Assembly (NCBI GenBank): GCA_949373145.1
Contig: CASICI010000005.1
Span: forward strand, 1 to 44,690
Length of the DNA: 44,690 bases
Direction: 5' to 3'
DNA from: an uncultured Phycisphaerales bacterium
GTDB taxonomy: Bacteria; Planctomycetota; Phycisphaerae; Phycisphaerales; SM1A02
Both the position numbers and the translations under genes were made by a program. Of this stretch, positions 35,328 to 44,385 are shown one piece after another (positions within the stretch are counted from its first letter, which is position 1; the number at the start of each line of letters is the position of its first letter). Under the pieces are notes generated by a model. That model saw only the letters and a program-made list of their open reading frames with translations, was not told the DNA's origin and did no database searches.

Positions 35328-37496
35328 TCACTTGAGAATCAACTCGACTGCCTGGCGAGGACCGACGTTGAGTGCGCCGAAGGCGCGCCCGGCGGCATCG
35401 GCCACGTCACCCTTCGAGGAACGGATCATGTCCTGCAGCGCCGAAACCTGCCGGGAGGCGGCCTGGTTTCCGAATCGTCGAGCGGACGCTGCGACGAGGT
35501 CGAGCATGTCGATCTGTTCCATTTCGTCGGACGCGGCGAGCGCCGAATCGATCAGAGCCTGCTGGGCATCGCTTCCGGGGATCATCGACAGCACGTCGGC
35601 GACGAGCAGATGCATGTGTCCATCACCGTTGGCAAGCGCCTCGAGCAATGCGGTTCGGGCGGAGGCCACTTCCAGCACGGTCGAGTCGCTGGCCGCGACG
35701 CGAGCGAGCGCATCGAGCGAGGCGAGGCTGAACTCGAGCGCTTCGCCCTCGTCCATGCTTGCACCACCGGTGCGCTTGAGCAGCGCGGTGGCCGCGTTCA
35801 TGAATGCCTGCTGGTCTCCTCCTGCAGTCCACACCATGGTGGCTCGATCTCCGGAGAAGTCGTTGCCCAGATCCATTTCGTCGGCGGCGTTGGTGCAAGC
35901 GATCACGGGAACCGCCGCGGAGAGGTTGTCGTTTCGAAGCCCTTTGACCGTCTCGCGGATCAGGGCGGAGTCGCCACGAACCACCACGAGGTCGAGACCG
36001 ACCGAGCGGCCGAGCTGTGTCCGGACCGTGTCGTAGCTGTCCCCACCATCGAGGACGGTGAAGCCCATGGCCTGGAGGTCGCTGCCGTAGGTCCTGCGAT
36101 CTTCGTCGTTGCTGGCGACCACGATGCCGAACATCGCGCCACTGTCACGAACGGCCGAACCGAGAAGAGGCACCACGGCATCATCACCGGGGAAGCTCTG
36201 CTTGGGAAGCGCGTTCGCCAGCACGAGCGCCGCACGATACTGCACGCGTCGATCGGGGTAGCGAAGACATTCAAGCAGTGGCAGACGCGAGCCCACGAAG
36301 AGGTTGGCTCGTCCGGTGGTGTCACCGAGGGCGACGAGGGCATCGTTGACCAGCGCGGTGTCGAACTGATCGAGCGCCATCGCCAGAACGTCCTGAGTGG
36401 TGCCGGGTCCCACGGCGGTCGCGAAGAACTCGGCGCTGTAGGACTGATCACCGAAGATCGGGTCGGTCATGCCATCGCTCATGTCGTTGCCGCGACGAAG
36501 GTCGGAGGCGACGAAGAGTGACAGTGCATCAGCGGAGCCGTCATCGAAGCCGAGCGCGGCCTGAGCCATCTTCATGGCCATGACGTTGGAGTAGATCGGA
36601 GTCGCGATCGAGGTCGGCGTGAGACCGGCGTACCCGTCGTAGCTCCAGATGTTGTTCATGGGTTCGGCGGGCCAGGGGGTCAGCGACATCTCACGGTCGA
36701 AGAAACGTCGTCCGAGGGCCACGAACTGGGCCGAAACCGAGGTGGACGTTCCACCAAGACGCTTGAACGCACGCATTGCGGCGTCCTTGACGACGTCGGG
36801 CGTTCCCTTGGCATCGGCAAGCTCGAGCAGGAAGGGCTCCGCGGTGGGGTAGCCGATTTCACCGAGCATGTTGCAGATCTTGCGCTGCGCGCTGGGATCG
36901 ACCTGCATCAGTGCGGCACACAGGGGAAGGACCGCCTGACGCTTGATGCGCTCGATCACGGATGTCGCCGCGACTTCGAGCACGGGATCGTTGCCGTCGA
37001 CGACGGCGGCGAGCAAGGCGGGCATGGCGTATTCACCGGCGGCGACGAGTCGCGTCTCGGCCAGCATCTTCTGACGGAGCGTGCCACCAAGCATCTGCAC
37101 CGACTCGGCGATTCTCTTGGAATCACGCGCGAGTCCGATGCGGCCGTCTTCGACTCGCGTCTCCATCTCGGAGACGATGGTTTCGACACCGGGCATTCGA
37201 CGTCCGCGTCGAAGCACGCTGACCAGCTTGTCTTCAAGATCGTTGTCGGCGACGAGAAGCGCGAGCTGCTCGTCAGTGATCGAGGAGTCCAGAAGCGCCT
37301 GTCCCGAGGCCGCGGCAAGTTCGGGCTTGGCGATGCGGACGTAATGAAGGAAATCCTTCATCAACGTCGTCGGATCCTGAGCCGTGGCCGCGGTCGTACC
37401 CGACTGGGCGAACGCGCTGGAGGACATCACGAGCCCGAAGGGCAGTGCCAGTGCGGCGGAAACGATGAGCACCTTGGTGGCGGTGGTCGAACTCAT
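35328..37496 (-). CDS. Exported HEAT-repeat protein with a pseudo-receiver domain
   Basis: This 722-residue protein starts at ATG 37496. Signal peptide: KVLIVSAALALPFGLVMSSS, then AFA-QSG. Residues about 90-440 are helical HEAT-like repeats (VLEVAATSVIERIKRQAVLP, MRAFKRLGG, RVQYRAALVLANAL). Residues about 455-565 look like a response-regulator receiver fold, GIVVASNDEDRRTYGSDLQA, DLVVVRGDS, VPVIACTNA, but the usual phospho-acceptor Asp position is Arg, so it is unlikely to be phosphorylated. More helical repeats follow. A receiver-like domain behind a signal peptide is unusual, since receivers work in the cytoplasm. Function unknown; protein-protein scaffolding is the likely role. tRNA-Thr lies downstream. 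Confidence 0.78.
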   Translation of the reverse strand: MSSTTATKVLIVSAALALPFGLVMSSSAFAQSGTTAATAQDPTTLMKDFLHYVRIAKPELAAASGQALLDSSITDEQLALLVADNDLEDKLVSVLRRGRRMPGVETIVSEMETRVEDGRIGLARDSKRIAESVQMLGGTLRQKMLAETRLVAAGEYAMPALLAAVVDGNDPVLEVAATSVIERIKRQAVLPLCAALMQVDPSAQRKICNMLGEIGYPTAEPFLLELADAKGTPDVVKDAAMRAFKRLGGTSTSVSAQFVALGRRFFDREMSLTPWPAEPMNNIWSYDGYAGLTPTSIATPIYSNVMAMKMAQAALGFDDGSADALSLFVASDLRRGNDMSDGMTDPIFGDQSYSAEFFATAVGPGTTQDVLAMALDQFDTALVNDALVALGDTTGRANLFVGSRLPLLECLRYPDRRVQYRAALVLANALPKQSFPGDDAVVPLLGSAVRDSGAMFGIVVASNDEDRRTYGSDLQAMGFTVLDGGDSYDTVRTQLGRSVGLDLVVVRGDSALIRETVKGLRNDNLSAAVPVIACTNAADEMDLGNDFSGDRATMVWTAGGDQQAFMNAATALLKRTGGASMDEGEALEFSLASLDALARVAASDSTVLEVASARTALLEALANGDGHMHLLVADVLSMIPGSDAQQALIDSALAASDEMEQIDMLDLVAASARRFGNQAASRQVSALQDMIRSSKGDVADAAGRAFGALNVGPRQAVELILK

Positions 37497-37666
37497 TCTG
37501 GGCAATCTCCTGTGGGTCTCGGCCTCTTCCTCGAGGCGAACACCCTTGGGGGTATCTCGGATGACTCAATGCTCCCGAGGACGCGATGTCCGCAGGATGC
37601 CTATGGGGCGATCGAAGGACGATACTTGACCGAGAGAGCGGGTGTCAACGCTGGAAGCCATCCGTG

Positions 37667-37672
37667 TATACT
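37667..37672 (+). promoter_or_regulatory. Candidate -10 element before the cobalamin riboswitch
   Basis: TATACT at 37667-37672 is close to the consensus -10; the upstream -35 (TGTCAA near 37643) is weak. Transcription would start near 37679, about 40 bases before the riboswitch. Confidence 0.4.
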
Positions 37673-37719
37673 CTTTATTGGTCGTGGTGCGACGAAATGG
37701 ATGGTCCAGACCATCCTGA

Positions 37720-37925
37720 TCGGTCCTCCCCCCGGGTTTCCGGGGTTGGGACGGAAGGCGGTGAGAATCCGCCGCGGACGCGCCGCCGTAACGGGCGACC
37801 GATTTCGGACTCATCCTTGAACAAGGGACGAGCCCCGGATCGGGAGGCCTCGCAGCAGCCACTGTGGATCCGATCCATGGGAAGGTGCGAGTCCTCGACC
37901 CGAAGCCGGAACACTCCGCCACGAC
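37720..37925 (+). ncRNA. Cobalamin (B12) riboswitch
   Basis: Core elements of the AdoCbl class appear in order: GGTCCTCC with the P2-like CCCCGGGTTTCCGGGG, GGACGGAAGGCGGTGAGAATC, CGCCGCGGACGCGCCGCCGT then AACGGG, AGCAGCCACTGTGG, CATGGGAAGGTGCGAG and GACCCGAAGCCGGAAC. The GAAGCCACTG-like B12 box region (GCCACTG ... GGAAGG ... CGAAGCCGG) is diagnostic. It lies in the roughly 375-base leader of the secreted dockerin-like protein gene. A hairpin near 37920-37965 (GGTTCATGCCCCTCGCGCTC region, then CTCGGGGCC) could be the expression platform, but this was not folded. Confidence 0.92.
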
Positions 37926-38052
37926 CGGTGGTTCATGCCCCTCGCGCTCGGGGCCTCGAACGATCAGCGGCCTTCCGGTCTCGTCACCGGATGTCCGTGG
38001 CCGGAACGGCCACTCTGAAACGTCCAGTGCGCGCCGTGAGTTGATCGGTTCC

Positions 38053-39033
38053 ATGCCAGCCATTCGCAGGACAACCCACCACCGCCCTGGTACGCCCACG
38101 GGCGCTGCCGAGCTCATCGGACCTCGAACGTCGCTGCCGGCATGCGCCCTGATCGCGCTGCTGACCTCCCTGTTCGGCTCTGCGACCACCGAGGCCCAGT
38201 ACGCGGTCGAGGTGGTCGAGTATGTCCCGGGAAATGCCGGAGCGCCATTCATCGACCCCACCACCGCGCTGGGTGCCCCCACTCGGATGAGCGGAATTCC
38301 CGATGTGCTTCCCAGTACCGTCACCCCCTTCCAGCCAGCCTTCGGTGCCGGTGAGATCGTGACGATCGGACGAGGTGGCCGACTGACGGTCGCCTTCGAC
38401 CAACCGGTCCTCGATGATCCCGCGAACCCGTTCGGGATCGACCTTCTGATCTTCGGTAACGCGTTCTTCACGGGAAGTTCATCGACCGCGCCCTGTGCCA
38501 CCGGACTCTACGAAGAAGCCGCGATGATCGAGGTCAGTGCCGATGGCATCGACTTCGTGGAGATTCCGAACCTGATCGCAGACGGTGCGTTTCCGACCTC
38601 GGGCTACCAGGACGCCGAGGCCTACGCCACCGAACCAGGTCAGCTTGAAACGGATTTCCTCAGACCCGTCGACCCCGGCTTTCTTGAATTCGCTTCGGAA
38701 CTCTGCTGGGAGGAGATGCGTCTCGCCTACGACGGTTCCGGCGGAGGCGTGCCGATCGATCTTTCGAGCACCGGTCTCGCGGAGATACGCTTCGTGCGAA
38801 TCTCGACCGCACTCGAGGCTCCCTCACTTCCCGAAATCGATGCCTTTGCAGACGTCCGTCCCGCAGCCGATGTCATCGACGCGGACTTCGACGATGACGG
38901 CCGGGTCGATGGCGCGGACCTGACGCGCCTGCTGTCGAGCTGGGGAAGCGCCGCTTCCGCCTACGATCTCGTCGAGGACGGGATGATCGACGGAGCCGAT
39001 CTGACCAGACTGCTTTCGGAGTGGTCCCCATGA
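38053..39033 (+). CDS. Secreted dockerin-like surface protein under B12 riboswitch
   Basis: From ATG 38053 this is a 326-residue protein with a long basic leader and export helix (LPACALIALLTSLFGSATTE, then AQYAVEV). The body has VEYVPGNAGAPFIDPTTALG, GRGGRLTVAFDQPVLDDPAN, FGIDLLIFGNAF, MIEVSADGIDFVEIPNL and IRFVRISTAL. This pattern is recognised from extracellular proteins of unknown function that recur beside B12 uptake genes in other bacteria. The C-terminus has two calcium-loop repeats, DFDDDGRVDGADLTRLLSSW and DLVEDGMIDGADLTRLLSEW, resembling dockerin. It is probably displayed outside the cell and may help capture cobalamin, but that role is inferred from the riboswitch and similar loci only. 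The next gene overlaps its stop codon by ATGA. The 5' limit is uncertain because no strong ribosome site precedes 38053. Confidence 0.82.
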   Translation: MPAIRRTTHHRPGTPTGAAELIGPRTSLPACALIALLTSLFGSATTEAQYAVEVVEYVPGNAGAPFIDPTTALGAPTRMSGIPDVLPSTVTPFQPAFGAGEIVTIGRGGRLTVAFDQPVLDDPANPFGIDLLIFGNAFFTGSSSTAPCATGLYEEAAMIEVSADGIDFVEIPNLIADGAFPTSGYQDAEAYATEPGQLETDFLRPVDPGFLEFASELCWEEMRLAYDGSGGGVPIDLSSTGLAEIRFVRISTALEAPSLPEIDAFADVRPAADVIDADFDDDGRVDGADLTRLLSSWGSAASAYDLVEDGMIDGADLTRLLSEWSP

Positions 39034-39839
39034 CGACCGCATCGCCCATCCCCCGCCCACAAGGGTTCACCATCGTCGAGATGGTGGTGGTGATCGGAAT
39101 CATCATGCTCCTGGTCGGCATTTCAGGCGGTGCGGTTCGCAGCGCCACGCTGGAAGCACGAGCCCAGAGGTGTGCCTCGAACCTGCGCCAGATCGCGATG
39201 GCCACCGAGAGTTACCGCACTCAGTCACGTGGCGCCCTTCCTGCCGCAGTGCTCTACCGAATCAAGGATTCCGAACTGGTCACGGAGGCCTGGGACTTCA
39301 CGCAGACGCAGTCGGGCGAGGTCGAAACCGGCCCTCTCTGGACATTCACCGACGGCACCCCCGAAGTGCATCAGTGTCCCGATCATGTCGGCGACAGCAC
39401 GTTCGGAGCGGATCCCTTCACCGGCTACAACTACAACACCAGCTACCTCGGTGCCGAAGGTCGCTACCCCTACATGGACGGTCAGGGAAAACTGGTGCAG
39501 GGCTGGGCCAATGCGCGTCGAGGACTTCCTCCGGGGGCGCAGCGACGTCCTGACCGATGTGCGCTCTACGGGGATGCCGGATGGCGCAACGGAGCGAACA
39601 AGTTCATGCGGGCGCCCTCGAACACCGTCGAGAGCGACCTCGGCATGGTCTACGCCGGTGGGCAATCGTTCCGACATGCCGGAGGATGCTGCAACGTCGT
39701 GCACCTCGACGGACATTGCGAGCGCTACACCATGCCATGTGCCGGCGCGGACGCACCGGAAGATCTGCTCAGGGACATCATGGACTTCCCGAGAAACGGG
39801 TTTCTGTCCGAAGACGATTCGCGCTACGACCCGAGATGA
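39030..39839 (+). CDS. Pseudopilin in the B12-riboswitch operon
   Basis: This 269-residue protein has a class III prepilin signal: polar leader MTTASPIPRPQG, then FTIVEMVVVIGIIMLLVGIS with Glu at +5. A long helix follows (ARAQRCASNLRQIAMATESY), and the C-terminal domain contains cysteines and GYNYNTSYLGAEGR, FRHAGGCCNVVHLDGHCERY. The latter resembles the H-x-G-x-x-N-V-x-F-x-D-G-H element of planctomycete DUF1559-type pilins. The ATG overlaps the preceding stop codon (ATGA), so both genes are probably translated from one B12-controlled mRNA. It converges on mutL with nine bases between. Confidence 0.85.
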   Translation: MTTASPIPRPQGFTIVEMVVVIGIIMLLVGISGGAVRSATLEARAQRCASNLRQIAMATESYRTQSRGALPAAVLYRIKDSELVTEAWDFTQTQSGEVETGPLWTFTDGTPEVHQCPDHVGDSTFGADPFTGYNYNTSYLGAEGRYPYMDGQGKLVQGWANARRGLPPGAQRRPDRCALYGDAGWRNGANKFMRAPSNTVESDLGMVYAGGQSFRHAGGCCNVVHLDGHCERYTMPCAGADAPEDLLRDIMDFPRNGFLSEDDSRYDPR

Positions 39840-39848
39840 TCAGAAGGC

Positions 39849-41639
39849 TCAGGACGAACGACCGAATCGACGGTCGAGCTCCGAGATCGGAATCCGCAAC
39901 GAGGTCGGTCGGCCATGCGGGCAGTTGGTCGCCCGCTCGATCGACTCGCGCTGAGCCAGCAAGGCCTCGAGTTCGTGCTGAGTGAGACGATCACCCGCCT
40001 TCACCGCGGCCTTGCATGCCATCATGTCGAGCACCTCGGAAAGCAGCGCTTCGGCGTCGTCGACGCGCCCTTTCTCGCTGCCGAAGGCGAGTGCCTCGAT
40101 CAGGAATTCACCGGGCTCGACGTTTCTGGAAAGCAGGAAGCTCGGGACCGCGCTCAACGAGATCGCGCGAGGGCCGATCGGACGGGCGTCGAATCCGATC
40201 TTCGCGACCATCGCGGCAAGACCTTCAAGTGATTCGATCGCGGCCTCGTCCACCTCGACGACGTCCGGCACCAGAAGCTGCTGTCGCTCGAGATCGCCTT
40301 CACCGATGCGGGCCTTCAGTTGTTCGAACATGACGCGTTCGTGCAAGGCATGCTGATCGATGACGAGGAGCCCCTCGGCATCCTCGACGAGAAGATATTT
40401 CGCATGGACCTGGAGGATCCTGAGATCCTTTCGGATCGAAGGCATCAACGTCTCGGCGGGCGCGACGGGCTGATCGAGCTGAGACTGCATGGCCTGGTAC
40501 TCGAATCCAGGCGACGGCATCCCCGAACCGAATTCTCGAACCGGACCTCGCGAGCCCTCCCCTCCGCCGCTGCCACCCCGGGGCGATGCGGTCCCGAAGG
40601 ACCCGGTCGATGGATCCGCTCCGGAACGATCGAGGTCGAGCGTGGGCACGAGATCGTGCTTGCGCAGCGTGTCCTTGAGTGCGTGCCGAACCGCCTGATG
40701 AATGGCACCGCCGTCACGAAAGCGGACTTCGCTCTTGGTCGGAGAGACGTTGACGTCGACCAGTCGAGGGTCGAGTTCGATGAAGAGCACGACCGTCGGA
40801 TGACGACCAGGGACGACCAGCCCGCGGTAGGCCTCGCGCAAGGCGTGCTGGATCGCCTTGTCACGAATCGGACGACCGTTCAGGAAGACGCGCTGTCGTC
40901 GTGCGGTGGGACCGGCGATCTGCGGCGTTCCCGCCAGCCCCCAGATGGTGGCGCCGGCGGCCTCGAAGTCGACTTCGAGGAGTTCATCGGAGAGTTCCTT
41001 GCCGAGCAGCGCGACCACGCGGCTTCGCGGATCGTCGACCGCGGGAAGATCGAGCGTGGTCCGGTCGCCCAGTCGAAGCGTGAAGGCGCAGCCCGGATTC
41101 GCCATCGCGATCGTCTGGACGATCTCCGAGATGCGCGCCTGCTCGGTGGGATCCGTCTTGAGAAACTTCCGTCTCGCCGGCACGTTGAAGAAGAGCGAGC
41201 GAACCTCGAGCGAGGTTCCGGGAGGACCGGATGCCGGTTGCGGTTCACCCGCAGGGCCGCCCTCGGCTTCGATGACCCAGGCTTCGTCGGCATCGTGCCG
41301 ACGCGAACGAAGCCGCAGCATCGAGACCGATGCGATCGAAGCGAGCGCTTCACCACGAAATCCCATCGTGCCGACGGATTCGAGATCGTCGATCGAGGCG
41401 ATCTTGCTGGTGGCGTGCGCCGCGAGCGCGAGAGAAAGTTCATCGCGCGTGATGCCCGCTCCGTCGTCGGTGATGCGAAGAAGCTGACTTCCTCCGCCTT
41501 CGGAATGGACTTCGATTCGATTCGCCCCGGCATCCAAGGCGTTTTCGACGAGTTCCTTCACCACGTTGGCGGGGCGTTCGATGACCTCGCCGGCGGCGAT
41601 CTGGTTGACGAGTTCCGGTGGAAGCTGACGAATGGGCAT
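39849..41639 (-). CDS. mutL: DNA mismatch repair protein MutL
   Basis: This 596-residue protein has the GHKL ATPase domain at residues 1-330: QLPPELVNQIAAGEVIERPA, ENALDAGANRIEVHSEGGG, ITDDGAGITRDEL, ATSKIASIDDL, TMGFRGEALASIASV. A low-complexity linker follows at about 340-400. The C-terminal dimerisation domain carries the endonuclease motif DQHALHERVMFE (DQHA-x2-E-x4-E), with ACKAAVKAGDRL and CPHGRP near the end. These make it a nicking MutL as in organisms without MutH. It couples mismatch recognition by MutS to strand incision. Length is normal for the family. It is divergent from the phosphoesterase, with about 200 bases between starts. Confidence 0.95.
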   Translation of the reverse strand: MPIRQLPPELVNQIAAGEVIERPANVVKELVENALDAGANRIEVHSEGGGSQLLRITDDGAGITRDELSLALAAHATSKIASIDDLESVGTMGFRGEALASIASVSMLRLRSRRHDADEAWVIEAEGGPAGEPQPASGPPGTSLEVRSLFFNVPARRKFLKTDPTEQARISEIVQTIAMANPGCAFTLRLGDRTTLDLPAVDDPRSRVVALLGKELSDELLEVDFEAAGATIWGLAGTPQIAGPTARRQRVFLNGRPIRDKAIQHALREAYRGLVVPGRHPTVVLFIELDPRLVDVNVSPTKSEVRFRDGGAIHQAVRHALKDTLRKHDLVPTLDLDRSGADPSTGSFGTASPRGGSGGGEGSRGPVREFGSGMPSPGFEYQAMQSQLDQPVAPAETLMPSIRKDLRILQVHAKYLLVEDAEGLLVIDQHALHERVMFEQLKARIGEGDLERQQLLVPDVVEVDEAAIESLEGLAAMVAKIGFDARPIGPRAISLSAVPSFLLSRNVEPGEFLIEALAFGSEKGRVDDAEALLSEVLDMMACKAAVKAGDRLTQHELEALLAQRESIERATNCPHGRPTSLRIPISELDRRFGRSS

Positions 41640-41845
41640 GGCGCCAACTTACCAGAAGGGTTTCTGGAGTTCAGGAGGCATGAAAACCGATGTTGAGAGA
41701 CGGCCGCACTCTGAAAAACGTGATGAATCGACCCGACAAAGTCGAATTCGCACGAACCATGCCTCGGCGAGGCACGAACAAAGTCCGGACCATCGGACCC
41801 GAAGGTGACGATCGACACGACCGCGCCTGCCTGCAGAGGATTCAG

Positions 41846-42634
41846 ATGACGCATCTCATCGTCGGTGACATACATGGCTGCGGCAGGGAATTCCGCTCCT
41901 TCATGGAAAAGGTTTCGGCACGACCCGAGTACGACGACGCACGGATCATCCTCGTGGGAGACCTCTTCAGCAAGGGCCCGGACCCCGAACTGGTCACGAG
42001 GGAGATCCTGACTCAGCGACGCAACGGTCGCCGGATCGATCTGATCTGCGGCAACCATGAACTGCGACTTCTGGGCGCGATCGGAAGAATCCATGGCGGC
42101 GTCTCACTGGATGCCATCGGCAAGCATGAACGCAACACCATCAAGCGCCTCGACAAGGGCGGGGTGCTGGCGAAGACCATCCCCCTGCTGCTCGAGGCGA
42201 CCCGCAGGATTCAGCATCGGATCCTGCTGCCCGAAGGCCCCGCCACCGTCGTCCATGCCGGCATCGAACCGACTCTGGGACTGGATGGCACACCGGATCA
42301 TCTCAAGACGCACATCAAGTCGGCCCCCGGCGAGATCAACTGGTGGGAACGATACGACGGGCGCGACGGTCTGGTGATCTTCGGGCACAAGCCCGTGCCC
42401 GAACCGGTCATCATGCGTGATGACGAAGGTCGCCCGATCGCGGTCAACATCGACACCGGCTGCATCTACGGCGGCCACCTCAGTGGCTACCACGTTGAAC
42501 GCGGCACCCTGCTTCAAGTGCGTTCCGAGCAACCCATCGACATGAAGAAACTGGCCTTCGCGCTCAGCCCGACCCTGGCGCCCATCGGCCGGCGATCGGC
42601 ATCGGACGGCCCCGCCCGAATGCCCGCTGGCTGA
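41846..42634 (+). CDS. Metallophosphoesterase, ApaH/PP1-like
   Basis: This 262-residue calcineurin-like phosphoesterase has every metal-binding motif: GDIHG (VGDIHGCGREFRSFM), GDLFSKGPDPE, GNHEL (LICGNHELRLLG), HAGIEPTLGL and FGHKPVPEPV. The set with GDxxxKGP and HAG is typical of the branch that includes diadenosine tetraphosphatase and protein phosphatases of the PrpE/PP1 type, so the substrate is a dinucleotide or phosphoprotein. ATG 41846 is chosen for AGAGGA five bases upstream; a 52-residue in-frame extension to 41690 has no conserved sequence. Its last 71 bases overlap the 3' end of the NAD synthetase gene on the other strand. Confidence 0.88.
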   Translation: MTHLIVGDIHGCGREFRSFMEKVSARPEYDDARIILVGDLFSKGPDPELVTREILTQRRNGRRIDLICGNHELRLLGAIGRIHGGVSLDAIGKHERNTIKRLDKGGVLAKTIPLLLEATRRIQHRILLPEGPATVVHAGIEPTLGLDGTPDHLKTHIKSAPGEINWWERYDGRDGLVIFGHKPVPEPVIMRDDEGRPIAVNIDTGCIYGGHLSGYHVERGTLLQVRSEQPIDMKKLAFALSPTLAPIGRRSASDGPARMPAG

Positions 42635-44226
42635 TCTTGAGGACCACCGCCGCCTGATGGCGCTTGAACTCCTGCCGATCGAACATCGAGACGAAACGTG
42701 ACACCAGCGCGGGATCGAGCCCGGTCCTGCGCACGATGGTCTCCTCCGAGCACTCCTCTTCGATGCGAAGGGCGATGATCCGATCGAGGTCCTCGTAGGG
42801 CGGCAGCGAATCCTCGTCGAGCTGATCGGGACGCAGTTCCGCGGACGGTGGTTTCTCGATCGTGGCCTCTGGAATCGGCGCGGTCTCGAACCCGAGCGCC
42901 TGGTGGTGGTCGTTGATCCAGCGGGACAACGCGAAGACATCGGTCTTCAGCAGATCACCGAGCACCGCGACACCGCCGCACATGTCTCCGTAGAGCGTGC
43001 AGTACCCGACCGCGAGTTCGGACTTGTTCCCCGTCGCGAGCACCATCGAGCCGGTCTGATTCGAATGGGCCATCAGAAGAAGGCCACGCAGACGTGACTG
43101 CAGATTCTCATCGGTGATGCCCTCGGGGGATCCGATGCTGGGATGGAGTGCGTCGTGAAGCCCGTCATGCAGTTCCGAGATGCCGACTTCGTGCGCCGCC
43201 CCCAATCCGAGATTGGCCACGAGCGCTCGCGCATCCTCGAGTGACCCCTCGGAGGAGTATCGGGACGGCATGAGATAGCCGATCACCTGCTCGGGACCGA
43301 TCGCCGCGGCGGCGATCGTCGCCGCCAAGGCCGAATCGATCCCACCGGAGAGCCCGAGAGCCACCGTGCGATGACCGGTCTTGCGGCAGTAGTCGGCCAG
43401 CCCCGATCGCAGGGCATGAAACAGTTCGGATTCACGGGTGACGACTCGGGGTTCGACGGGCGTGGCATGGTCGAGATCGACGACCTCGACGCTCTCCTCC
43501 CACAGCACACCGTCATGAAGCAGCGCACCATCGGGACCGACCACCACCGAACCACCGGCGAAGATCACATCGTCATTGCCACCGACCTGGTTCACCGAGA
43601 CCACCGTGGCGTCGAGCCTGCGCGCGACCGCGGCCAGACGCTCCAGATGCCGGACGCGCTTGCCGACCACGAAGGGCGAGGCGCTCGAGACCAACAACAG
43701 AGCACACCCGGCATCGGCGAGCTGTTCGACGGGATCTTCCTTGTAGCCAGGATCGAACGAGACATCCTCGGCTCGCCAGAGATCCTCGCACACGAGGACG
43801 CCCACGGTGGTGTCACCACACTCGAACGTGAGTGGTTCATCGCCGGAGGTGAAATGTCGAAGCTCGTCGAAGATGTCGTAGGTCGGGCAGCAGTCGTTTG
43901 TCGAAGAAACGCTCCACGCGGCCGTCGCGACAGAGTGCCACCGCGTTGCGGACGGACCCATCCGCCACCCGACGAGGCACGCCGACGAGCACCGTCGTCT
44001 CGGGCGGGAAGTCCGCGGCAAGCGTCGTGAGTCGATCAGCACAGGCCTCCACCACGCCCTCGCGCAGGAGGAGATCGCGCGGTGGATACCCGATCAGTCC
44101 GAGTTCGGAGCCGAGCAGGATCCGCGCCCCACGAGCCGAAGCGTCTCGAACGGAGTCGAGAAGCCGCTCGCCGTTGCCTGCGAGATCACCCACCACGGGG
44201 TCGAGTTGGAGAAGTCCGATCTTCAT
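42564..44226 (-). CDS. nadE: Glutamine-dependent NAD(+) synthetase, one frameshift
   Basis: Two-domain enzyme making NAD+ from deamido-NAD with ATP and glutamine. It starts at ATG 44226 (MKIGLLQLDPVVGDLAGNGE). The nitrilase-type amidase domain has SELGLIGYPPRDLLLREG (Glu), FFDKRLLP (Lys) and VGVLVCEDLW (Cys). The synthetase domain has LGLSGGIDSALAATIAAAAI (PP-loop), NLQSRLRGLLLMAHSNQTGS, GNKSELAVGYCTLYGDMCGG, and the end FGRGRPMPIAGRW. The frame breaks at a GGG run, 43885-43887: dropping one base turns KRLLPDLRHL into the family sequence KRLLPTYDIFDEL. This is probably a homopolymer sequence error. The full product would be about 553 residues. It overlaps the phosphoesterase tail-to-tail. Confidence 0.92.
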
Positions 44227-44385
44227 GAGTGGAAAGCATACGTAAAGAGACGCCCCGAAATCCACCTCGATGATCAAAGAGGTGACTTTCGGGACGCTCG
44301 GGGACCGCCGGCGAGTCGGCGGCCAGGGACGTCGCCGATGCCGCCGTCCTTGGCGATCATCGGCGAATGACGCCCGTAGATGCAT
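44227..44385. other. Short intergenic stretch
   Basis: Between leftward nadE and the leftward receiver gene. GGTGACTTTCGGGACGCTCG and G/C-rich repeats are present, but no clear hairpin with a T-run or gene was picked. Confidence 0.4.

Noticed and set aside
40320-41696. 458-codon plus-strand frame over mutL
   Set aside because: Antisense to well-conserved MutL motifs and without any domain of its own.
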